Positions 9,492 to 17,505 of a stretch of DNA of 17,505 bases are shown here, one piece after another. The notes below the pieces were generated by a model. It searched no databases. It saw only the letters and a program-made list of their open reading frames with translations, and was not told the DNA's origin. The position numbers were made by a program, and so were the translations under genes. The stretch's first letter is position 1. Every line of letters begins with the position of its first letter. Origin of the DNA: Acanthaster planci (lineage: Eukaryota; Echinodermata; Asteroidea; Valvatida; Acanthasteridae); assembly GCF_001949145.1 (NCBI RefSeq), contig NW_019091383.1:1858684-1876188 (forward strand), read 5' to 3'.

Positions 9492-9590
9492 TTCTGGAGA
9501 GAAGGGTTTTATTTTCTCTTCCGCTCGAGTATAGCCTGTGAAGCCGACAAACCCAAATATCTCCTTTGTTCCAACCGTTCCAACAGTCAT
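9492..9590 (-). other. Candidate first exon with ATG, minus strand, 33 codons
   Basis: An ATG at 9590, preceded in frame by a TGA 15 bases upstream, opens 33 codons (beginning MTVGTVGTKEIFGF) that run to a consensus donor GTAAGT at 9491. The next candidate exon (9281-9245) continues the frame in phase 0. Nothing resembles a known domain. It may be a leader exon of the secreted protein gene, an upstream short ORF, or chance. Confidence 0.2.
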
Positions 9591-10536
9591 CTGCTTCTGT
9601 CGTCAAGCTGCGCCGGCCTTTTTAACCATTTTCATCCAATCTTTCCAATCATTTTACAAGCAGCATAAATTTCAAAGCGACGAGGTATCAAATGACGTGT
9701 ATATCCACGAAAAGAAGATCGATTCCAACCGGTAAGCCCTCTGGACAAACTAAAATAACAAAATTTAATGATGGAGAACCCTTTCTAAAATCTCGGGTCG
9801 ATTCTACGTGTTTACGTGTTTCGGCCGAAAACTGCTGAATCGAAATATGCAATTTTGGATCACACAATTTATATTTGCTGAATTGTTTCAATTGTCCCAT
9901 CGGCAAAGTACACGATCCCATATAAAAAGATATCTGTATTTTAGATCCAAATCGATTCCTTGTAAGTGGATCCCTTCGCAGAATTCAATATACGATGGAT
10001 ATGGTTAATCTAATTAAACTCCCTTCGTTTAAATGGCTAGTACACACAAGACGAACAACCTTAACTTACACGGTCCTCGACCAAGCACCTGATATGAAGC
10101 AGCGGTGTCTTTTAGGGAACGTTGGGCTACACGACTGTGAACTAAACCGCAGACGCAGATGTACAACGTTATTTTGAATCAGAACACACGGAAGACAGGG
10201 ATCCAGATGGAGAGCGCAGCGCCAGCTTCAGATTTTGGAAACAAAATGGCTGTTCAGTTTGAGTACAAAAGGGCGTGTGGCTGTTGTATACCAACAGTTC
10301 ACGTGCACTGGTGCATACACGTGCCAGTTTGTTTCCAACAGTAGTGACCCTCATGTCGCAACTCTAGCGAAGACGCCCTTCCTTGGAAAAGGCGTACAAA
10401 ACTAAAAGTGGCTAGCTCTCGCTAAAAGTCCACTTATGAACAAAAGACAACCTACCGCCAGACTTATATGACGTGTCATACCGAGAGGTAGCCTCATCCC
10501 AAAGAAAGGTCATAAAAGGCTACACAAAGAACCCCC
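9591..10536. other. Divergent intergenic region between the two supported genes
   Basis: AT-rich with several short random frames. The paired E-boxes at 10300-10323 and the TATA-like motif at 10537 are the only items noted. Confidence 0.4.
10300..10323. promoter_or_regulatory. Pair of palindromic E-boxes (CACGTG)
   Basis: CACGTG occurs at 10300-10305 and again at 10318-10323, 18 bases apart start to start, between the divergent secreted-protein and GPCR genes. CACGTG is the core bound by bHLH factors such as MYC/MAX, USF and CLOCK types. Regulatory use is inference. Confidence 0.2.
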
Positions 10537-10545
10537 TATAAAAAG
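10537..10545 (+). promoter_or_regulatory. TATA-box-like motif upstream of the GPCR gene
   Basis: The sequence TATAAAAAG preceded by CCCCC matches a strong TATA box. It lies about 715 bases before the GPCR ATG, which would imply a long leader or a leader intron. Similar TATAAAA strings occur elsewhere in this AT-rich window (about 3787 and 4439), so specificity is low. Confidence 0.2.
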
Positions 10546-10563
10546 AGATTTGGATACGCCCTT

Positions 10564-11251
10564 GGGTATAACGACCAATAGCTGATTTTTATATCGACAG
10601 ATGCTAATATGCAGTCATGAAAAGCGTGGCCCGATCGCTATAATTTCCATGTTTAATATTTCCATTTATTTGCTTTTTTTCTGTGCTCATTTGGTGGTTT
10701 GCTTCCATGCCTGTCTGTACCAGTTTCCTTCGCATCTATTCTGTTGGACTTGTTATGTTACATTGATCGATCCTCGCCTATACCTCAGATTAAGAGTAAA
10801 TAACAGGAATTAATCCGTAATTTCTAGAACTTTATGAGTGAGAACGCTCCAATTGTGCATGCCATCCACACTCCGTTGATTTTGCCTGATATCCGGGGTA
10901 CAGGGTGTTCACAGTTTACCAGGAAAAAACGTACCTGTGGTCGCCTGATGGTTCTTTCTCGAACTTGCCGACTATTGTTGATTTAATCAGACGGGCGCTC
11001 CTCGGCTGGAGTAAATGACCGAGCAAGTGGGCAGCGAGCCAGCTAGCAACGGAAGCGTTTCTCGGGAAAGAGTATGATAATCAGTATTCTGTATACCTGA
11101 AGTGCGTCGAGGAAACGGAGCAAAAGTGATCGGTTGGTTTTGCCGTTAGTCATTCCACGCATTCTGCAGACAGAGGCGGTGGTTTCTGATCAGGGCTCTG
11201 AATCTCACTGACTGGACTTCGTTGGCAAGAGATTTACGAGCACCAAGCATC
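10564..11251 (+). other. Probable GPCR 5' flank and leader
   Basis: No coding exon is seen. The part from about 10980 to 11200 is more GC- and CpG-rich than its surroundings, which suits a transcribed leader or proximal promoter. Possible acceptors (for example CATTCTGCAG ending at 11168, and TTTCTGATCAG ending at 11192) mean a leader intron cannot be excluded. Confidence 0.3.
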
Positions 11252-12439
11252 ATGAATTCCACGCAGATGAGCACCGGCATCTCTGGTGCAGTTCCCGGCA
11301 ACTTCGTTACTACCGAGGCGGCAGCTTGGACCACAGCGATGGGCAACGGCACGGCCGGGCCTAACGGCGGTGGGCCGATGTATAGCTACGGAGAGAGAGT
11401 GTTCATCGGCGTCATGTGGCTCCTTATCTCCATCCTGGGCATGACGGGAAACGGGATGGTCATCCTGGCTGTCGCCCTGTCCAGAAAGCTCCGGACCCCG
11501 ACCAACGTCTTTGTGGTCAACCTGGCAGTGGCGGACTTTCTGTCCTGCTTCTGTCTGCCGTGGAGCGTGGCGGGACTGCTAAGCCTAGATGGGTTGCCGG
11601 GAGCTCAAGTACCCTGTATGATCACCGCCTTCATCAGCTTCGTCAGCTCCGGGGCGAGTCTCTACCACATGGCCAGTATCGCCCTTAACCGCGTGCTTCT
11701 TATCAAGAGGCCTATGACCCTCTACCAGTGGCTCTACACACCTACCAAAATCTCCTTCCTGGTTTCCTCGTCCTGGCTCGTGGCTATCTGTGTCATTCTC
11801 CTCCCTCCGCTGGCAGGTATCGGCGGTCTAGGCTACGATGAGCAAGAGTACACCTGTACCGATCAAGACTCCCATCCGGCGTCCAAGCTGTACGCGCTGA
11901 TCCAGGTCGTCATGTTCTTCCCCGTCCCCATGCTCATCATCATCGTCTGCTACGCGGTGGTCTTCGCCCACGTCCGGAGTCATTTCATCGCTCAACGCAA
12001 GCGCCGCCCCTCCACCGTGCCGTCCAAGGATACCCCGAGCGGTCCTGTCTCCAGCAACTTCATCCCATCCGACAGCCCCGAGGAGGTCCAGGGGCCCGAT
12101 ACCATGGACAACCAGGTGCACGCGCGACTCAACCGCCAACAGATCCAGATAACCAAGAACCTTCTTATGATCGTGTTGGTGTACGTCGTGTGCATCACCC
12201 CGTACAGCATCATGCTGTTCACCGGTAGCGATCGCTACACGCTATACGGCGGTACCATCTTTCTTTGCAACACGTGGATCAACCCCATCGTCTACGCTAC
12301 CAAGCATCCACAGCTCAAGGTGGTCCTGCGAATGATGCTGCGATGCCGTTGCAGCAAGATTCCAGAGCCCTCTAGGCTGGTGCGCAGGCTCTCCAGCAAG
12401 ACCATCGCACTGAACCAAGTTAAGGTCAATAAGGCTTAA
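11252..12439 (+). CDS. Rhodopsin-class (class A) G protein-coupled receptor, single exon, 395 aa
   Basis: The product is a seven-transmembrane receptor expected in the plasma membrane to couple an unknown extracellular ligand to heterotrimeric G proteins. The start is the ATG at 11252 (A at -3); the frame is open upstream only to a TAG at 11147-11149 and holds no earlier ATG. Seen in the protein: N-glycosylation sequons NST (2-4) and NGT (32-34); TM1 about 50-73 with N67; TM2 83-108 with LAVAD (D95); TM3 118-148, C122 likely bonded to C202 in loop 2; NRV (146-148) where most class A receptors have DRY; W175 in TM4; TM5 213-240 with P226 and Y234; a basic third loop starting QRKRR (248-252); TM6 301-324 with CITP (314-317), lacking the usual Trp; NPIVY (344-348) in TM7; possible palmitoyl cysteines C365 and C367. 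The Asn-Arg motif and overall shape recall Tre1, moody, GPR84 and melatonin-type receptors, but the ligand cannot be told. Third codon positions are strongly G/C-rich against the AT-rich surroundings. Membership of class A is near certain; the subfamily is tentative. Confidence 0.96.
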   Translation: MNSTQMSTGISGAVPGNFVTTEAAAWTTAMGNGTAGPNGGGPMYSYGERVFIGVMWLLISILGMTGNGMVILAVALSRKLRTPTNVFVVNLAVADFLSCFCLPWSVAGLLSLDGLPGAQVPCMITAFISFVSSGASLYHMASIALNRVLLIKRPMTLYQWLYTPTKISFLVSSSWLVAICVILLPPLAGIGGLGYDEQEYTCTDQDSHPASKLYALIQVVMFFPVPMLIIIVCYAVVFAHVRSHFIAQRKRRPSTVPSKDTPSGPVSSNFIPSDSPEEVQGPDTMDNQVHARLNRQQIQITKNLLMIVLVYVVCITPYSIMLFTGSDRYTLYGGTIFLCNTWINPIVYATKHPQLKVVLRMMLRCRCSKIPEPSRLVRRLSSKTIALNQVKVNKA

Positions 12440-13617
12440 ATTGAACTTGCATCATGAAGAACTACTTCGATTCTCAGTGATATAGACCTTAGTAAATTGA
12501 TGAAACCAATAGATTTTATTACCGATAAGAAATGATAAAAATAATAGCGGTACTTAATCAGTGTACATCCAAACCAATACACAGAAGACATAAACATGCT
12601 ATTACGGTTCAGGTTATCGTTCGTCATCATGACATGATAGATCTTTTCGGTCTGGTCCCACTTTGTAGAGCGACTTGTTGTTACAAATCTCTTGTCAAGT
12701 TGTTTGTTATTGCAGACACCTGTGAACTTATTTCATTTTAACAAGTGTCAAAGTCTATCCATGGTCTGGCAAAAAACTACACCATAATTTTTAACAAGTT
12801 TACATAATTTTATCCTGAACGATAGGACCATTTAATGTTGAATGTGGTACATATAGAGGTTCTTTAATGATACTAATTAGGACAATAGTTGTCCATCTTC
12901 AGTAGAGGACGAGTCGTGTTGAAATGGAAATATGCGACTAAAATTATTCTTTTTTAGATTGTTTGTAATGGAATAAATGTGACTGTTATATGTGTCTTAT
13001 ATTTGATTGTTTTATTTCACGAATACCTAGTGTTTATGCCAATTTCGTTTACAAATTGAAAGCTAATGTCTGATATGAATGGCTTTAAAATACTTCAAGT
13101 TATAGAAAGTTGCTTCTATTACTTATTACCTTTCCCCCAAAGCTTAGCAAATTGTTGCTTTGACTATTCCGTTGAAAATCATTTTATAAGGCTTTAGAAT
13201 GTAACATAATTATTGCACATGTAAATAAGCAATTAAATCTAAACAATAAAGAACTGTGTACAATGTAAATACAATGTGTTATTAGTTGAAATATAAGACC
13301 AATTTACAGAATGAGTGTGGGGTTCGAAACATTAACACTTTAACAGTTGTTTGGTTTTCTAAAAGCACTTATTTAAAATTCCTGTTGAATGAAAACAATC
13401 TTAGGCCTTCACTGGAGTCTTCATTGATGTTATATTTGAAGAGATGAAGGATGCTATGCTCAAAATTACGTGAGAAGATTCTTTGAGGGAATCATTCTGG
13501 CGTGTACGCGATCGTTTTTACTGCTTTTGTTTTTCGCAATAATGTTGGTAATCAGGAATTATGAACATAGTGCTACAATAACGGGCCTCTATAAATGCTC
13601 ATATCTTTATTAATAAA
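12440..13617 (+). other. GPCR 3' region with three candidate polyadenylation signals
   Basis: AT-rich sequence with no coding character follows the GPCR stop. AATAAA hexamers on the plus strand lie at 12972-12977, 13245-13250 and 13612-13617. The first would give a 3' UTR of roughly 550 bases and the second about 820. I see no other gene here; the short open frames at 12436-12741 have no coding features. Confidence 0.45.
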
Positions 13618-14564
13618 ACATGATTTAAATTCAGCGTTCGTTTCTTATTACGCATCTTGGCGGCGGTTCGTTTGGTAACGTGTTTAGCGCCGAGGCTGCG
13701 CTGTTAGGTCCTGGGTGGAAGTCCTTCGACAACAGAAAGATTCCGAAACCAGATAAATATCACAGAGATCAAGATCGAAAATGGCTGCCTCTTGAAAAAA
13801 ATTCATTTATGAGGCTATGCGTGGGCCAATTATTAGGTTATGAGCACGCCAATCCACCAAGAACCAACCGCGAGCAATTTAAATGTAAATAGCCCGATAT
13901 CTTGGCTGGTAACCTTTCTATAAGCAACACTTACATACTGCTGTGCATTGCTACTTTTCCGTATAACGTTGCCACAATTGTCATAATCCTAAGTACAACA
14001 ATTTGGTTGTATCTTTGAGTCAACCTATTTTGTAAGAGTTGAGGTGATTTACCACAAAGTTGCGCGGAATTTATTCTTCTATAGTTTCATAATTTTAAAT
14101 TGTATAATTGTGTTGTCCTTTTTATCAAAGTACCGGTAACCAGTTTGATTTAAGTTTTGTATATATTAATAACTGTACAGTTTAACAAAGTCGGGCTTGC
14201 GGCAAGGGAAAACCTCAAAACAGTGTTAACAGAATCGGAAATGGAATTGAATTAATACTTAATTAATGCTTGCCATTGAGATTAAAACATTACGAATGTG
14301 ATTATTAAGATAGAGCAGTTAATGAGTCATTCAATCTTGAAGTTCAGAATTCCGACAGCAATAGGAAACATGCGCGTACCTTAGCTAACCTTAGGAAACA
14401 TTCCCAAAGTAATACCTTACGAGTTTCTTACGTGAAATCTTAGAATGGAGGGATGATACTTGACCCCAGCACAGCCGGAGAGGTAGAGTTTGCGCACGTT
14501 TTCAATCTTGGGCATATATTTTATTCAACAACTGTCGAGGTGTTGAATTGGCAATCGATAATCT
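13618..14564. other. No supported gene
   Basis: A CpG-rich patch at 13640-13720 is followed by AT-rich, stop-dense DNA. A short frame at about 13631-13892 is described as a finding. Confidence 0.4.
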
Positions 14565-15559
14565 ATGCCAAAACACGCGGCAATTTCACCTTTACTTCAC
14601 GTTAAAATTGAGGATGACACAATATTGCTTGTTTTCTCATCCGGATGCAAAGATCTGCCGGGGGGAGAAGTAGACTTGTGGTCTCTATCCTCCGGTCAAA
14701 GGGAGATATATAGCCCCTATATCTCTGCAGATGTGTCGCCAACGTACAATGAACCCCTCCCCCCAAAACTTGACGTTTCCCAGCAGATGAGCACCGGCTT
14801 AAATCCCAGGTGGGTAAACATCATCAGCCCATTTTGTGACAGACAACCCACTTTGCCGAATTTTTCTTGAGCAGATACACGGAGCCTCTTTTTTTTGGGG
14901 GGGGGGGAGGTTGAGTCGAAGGGCACTTTTGCCTGCAGATGAAGGGTACAACAAGTCGATGGCATGAACCTAACAAGCCTGCAGGAGGTATAGGCCTTGA
15001 GTCAACAAGTCAAGGAAATGCAGATGGCAAGGGTCACGGTCCTGCTAGTCTTTCCTGCTAGACTTGCACTGAGGCGTTTTAATTAGTTTCTCACCTGACT
15101 GCTTATGTTGCTATTAATAACCAGGGACTTCAAGGACTTTATCTTTCGAGAACGGTACTTAACAACGATAGCCTTGAGAGTCACATTTGCTATTGGAGGC
15201 CATTTTTTCAACATTCATTTGGAAGCATTGTTATTGGTTTCCTGTATCATTGCATTTGTCATAAGATACTGGAAATACAATAAAACGAAAAGGAGATAAA
15301 AGTAAACCAGCAAATATTGAGAGGAAACCCTTATTGTGTTGTTGGCAAAGATTTTCAGAATATTCGAGGAAATTTATTTGAATATCCAGGGCAGCAACAA
15401 TGTCGTTGGGGCGCCATATAGTACGATCGTAAGAATCATTTCACTTCGTTCACATATTGGCCTAGTCGTGTCTCTCCCTTAAATAACTTTTAGTCTAGAC
15501 CCTACACCTGTTGCATATGCTTACATTAATAAAGTTAAGGAAATTTATGTTATCAAACC
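14565..15559. other. No supported gene; two ATG-initiated short frames
   Basis: A 101-codon frame at 14565-14870 and a 64-codon frame at 15105-15299 both begin with ATG. The latter has hydrophobic stretches and a basic tail. Neither has codon bias or a recognised domain; both are probably chance. Confidence 0.35.
14889..14910. repeat. T-run followed by G-run
   Basis: Eight T are followed directly by eleven G, then AGG. Low-complexity sequence of the kind seen at several other places in this window; length may be affected by sequencing error. Confidence 0.5.
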
Positions 15560-15710
15560 ACGGGGGGGGGATCGGGGAACCCCCCCCAGCCAAAAAATTG
15601 TTTTGAAGAAAGAAAGGCGATTTCTTTGGTCTATTTCCTTCCAAACCGTTACATGACAAACTTTCAAAAGTTTGTGGCCCCCCCGAAAACAAGATTGGCC
15701 CTCCCGAAAA
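15560..15710. repeat. G/C-run debris with tandem TGGCCCNCCCGAAAA
   Basis: A run of G and a run of C near 15561-15588 can pair with each other. ACAAACTT-TCAA-AAGTTTGT forms a hairpin at about 15656-15675. TGGCCCCCCCGAAAA (15675-15689) and TGGCCCTCCCGAAAA (15696-15710) are near-identical copies 21 bases apart. Likely remnant of a dispersed repeat. Confidence 0.45.
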
Positions 15711-15978
15711 TTATGTTTTAGCTCTGTTATTGCGCACTACCTAAACGACGGAGACTCTAGCACACCACGAGCAGTTTGTGTTTGTCCGTATATGTAGCAT
15801 TGCCAAAAACATGTTCATGTCTTGTATTGTCCTATGTTATAATATGTATGTCTGTCAATAGGTTAGGGTACAAAAGCAAATCTGTGCTTCACCCTTTAAC
15901 TAAATGTTGTTCTTTAACGTGTTAATGTATGTTAATAAAGGTTGCGATGGTAACATTTCGTGAAATACATGCACTGAC
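15711..15978. other. No feature recognised
   Basis: AT-rich, stop-dense sequence downstream of the candidate minus-strand exons. Confidence 0.45.
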
Positions 15979-16436
15979 CTGTAGCAGGCCTCTTCATATA
16001 GAGAAATATGTGAATGATCTTTACCCGTCAGCCCTCCTCTGATAAACAGGCCAAAGGAAATATCCCTGGATATGCCATTTATTTTCCAAAGTGGTGCGGT
16101 GTCAGGTTGTGATTTGTGATAACCTCTACTTTCCACACTTCCTGATAATGTTCTCATGGTGGGACGTGAGGTCTCCAATATAGGCCAGAGAAGTTCCAGT
16201 CCTCATCCGTGTCACTTTCCGGAGCCTTATCGTAGAAACACCGCGATGGGACCTTCAAAACAAACAGTGTCAGTAAAGTATAAACCACACAGAGGTTTCT
16301 CCACAATATTCCTGTTGTCTGGAAAAACTTGTAAGTTTTGAAAGGCCTTGTTCAGTTGATGTTTTCGAAACGGCTCACCGGAAACAAGATAATGGGTTGT
16401 TCGCACTGGACGGAGAACGAACCAGCAACCTGGCAT
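15979..16436 (-). other. Candidate short-exon gene fragment (three phase-compatible segments)
   Basis: On the minus strand, a segment ending at 16379 is followed by a GTGAGC donor. A second lies at 16252-16130, between an acceptor (CACTGTTTGTTTTGAAG) and a GTAGAG donor. A third lies at 16038-15979, between TTTATCAG and a CAG|GTCAGT donor. The phases fit across both junctions. The joined frame includes TSLAYIGDLTSHHENIIRKC from the middle segment and GLTGKDHSHISLYEEACY from the last. The implied introns are 126 and 91 nt. I do not recognise the product, and the middle segment is also open in another frame, so chance remains quite possible. Confidence 0.18.
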
Positions 16437-16529
16437 TTACTGGCACAGATGTCAGACCATTACGGTTTGTCGAGTGGTCGACAGGCGGACTTAAATACGG
16501 TTCCCAGTCTGCCACAAACCTTTATGAAC

Positions 16530-16800
16530 TGGAATCAAAACAAAGCAAAGAAAACAAAACCCGAAAACGAAACACAACACTAACAATACAAAACGAAATC
16601 CCCAAACACTAAAAACCAAAAAACCAGGAAATTAAGAAAAGAGCAAACAAAATAGTCTTAACCATGATAAACAAAACACGATGAGTATGTATTATGGGCC
16701 TGTCACACTATACATCTAAACACAAGACTCCCCCGCAAAGAAAACTACGAAGAATAACATAAAAAAACTAGGAATAGAACAAACAAAATATTCAAATCCA
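16530..16800. repeat. A-rich low-complexity tract
   Basis: Long stretch dominated by AAAAC, AAAC and AAAGC words with almost no T until about 16650, resuming at about 16740-16800. No coding signal is seen on either strand. It lies just upstream of the candidate minus-strand exons at 15979-16436. Confidence 0.5.
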
Positions 16801-17505
16801 GATAAAATAATAGACAGAATAATTCATTTTGGATTTTTGCCCTGCCCGACGTGTATTTCAACACTGTGAACTCAGTGTTTGCCTCCGGAGGCTTGTGAAA
16901 AAAAGACAAGTGTACTCGGTATAACTCTAACCTACGACCTCCTGCGTACCAGTGCGGACGCAAATTCATCCTTCGAAACAGAATAAATGATACCTGTATG
17001 AAGTGGGAGTTCATCAGAGTGGCTACTTTGCAGCAAACATGAAAAGCTGGTGTCTACATGCAGGAGACACTGATCTTTACGTATGCGGTGATGTTCAGAC
17101 GTGCGGCCATGCTCTGAGAGGGCTTGACATGATGGGGCCTCCTTGCCCACTCACTGAAATGGACAACCCCCTATTGGTGACTTACCTCTCTCTCAATTCT
17201 GAACGCTGTAGACGACATTACGAAATAATAATCATAATAAAAGAACATCTTGAAAAAAGTCAAAATTTATTTTTTTCTCCACCAGACAGGTCTCGGTACA
17301 TTTTACGTCCAACCGAAATTTCCTTGAAAAAAATCACTGTATTTGTCATGTACAACGCAATTCTCAGACCTACTGCACAATCATAATTTCTGAACTTCCG
17401 AACTGTATTTATTTACTCTGCACTGATCTACATGTATATATCCATTATGAAATTTTCAGAGAAAATGTACGGAACGACAGTCAATACACACCTTTTGATG
17501 AGCAC
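16801..17505. other. No supported gene
   Basis: A plus-strand frame from ATG 17039 to about 17386 opens MKSWCLHAGDTDLYVCGD and has several cysteines in its first half. Its second half is AT-rich and low-complexity (poly-Ile from ATAATAATC). No family recognised. Confidence 0.35.

Noticed and set aside
11222-11251. Ten extra N-terminal residues of the GPCR from a TTG codon
   Set aside because: TTG is not a normal nuclear start in animals; the first in-frame ATG at 11252 has A at -3 and an upstream in-frame stop at 11147.
11828-12222. Minus-strand open frames within the GPCR
   Set aside because: Shadow frames produced by GC-rich codons on the plus strand.
15105-15299. Small membrane-protein-like frame of 64 codons
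   Set aside because: Hydrophobic runs are expected from T-rich DNA; no conserved feature or neighbouring evidence supports it.
16900-16960. tRNA-like string (GGAGGTCGTAGGTTAGAGTT) on the minus strand, suggesting a tRNA-derived SINE
   Set aside because: It resembles a B box only loosely, no A box lies at the right distance, and no cloverleaf can be drawn.
17003-17386. 127-codon plus-strand frame with scattered cysteines
   Set aside because: The nominal start is GTG, the cysteine spacing fits no zinc finger I know, and the second half is low-complexity AT-rich sequence.

Overview
The window looks like nuclear DNA from a marine invertebrate, most plausibly a deuterostome such as an echinoderm or hemichordate. 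Four observations suggest this: an AT-rich, stop-dense background, a few islands of GC-rich third-position codons, canonical GT...AG junctions with pyrimidine tracts, and an intronless rhodopsin-class receptor gene. The taxon is an inference; nothing in the sequence fixes it. No bacterial operon, Shine-Dalgarno pattern, CRISPR array, rRNA or convincing tRNA was seen.

Two protein-coding genes are well supported. On the plus strand (11252-12439) is a single-exon, 395-residue class A GPCR with all seven membrane segments. It most resembles the Tre1/moody/GPR84/melatonin-like group, with NRV in place of DRY and CITP in place of CWxP. On the minus strand (8478-8083) is the coding exon of a 131-residue secreted protein with a signal peptide, two cysteines and predicted amphipathic helices. 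It has no recognised family. A strong splice acceptor lies four bases before its ATG, so its transcript begins in upstream 5' exon(s), the best candidate ending at 8670. The two genes point away from each other, with about 2.8 kb between their start codons. A ligand-receptor relationship is possible but purely speculative.

Weaker coding signals are two chains of short minus-strand candidate exons (9590-9245 and 16436-15979), supported only by junction motifs and reading phase.

The left half (1-8000) is mostly intergenic. It holds repeat-like structure: a cluster of CTTGTGGGGTAC motifs in both orientations (665-947), TGTGGAC hairpins (975-1050), a degenerate array built from GAAAAGCAG/CTGCTTTTC palindromes (2315-2745), a foldback element (3970-4098), a GC-rich CpG-dense island (3120-3330), G/C-rich transposon-like debris (5160-5300 and around 6425) and another inverted repeat (7394-7503). 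The right part (12440-17505) holds the GPCR 3' region with several polyadenylation signals, then AT-rich intergenic DNA with G/C-run debris (14880-14910, 15560-15715) and an A-rich tract (16530-16800).
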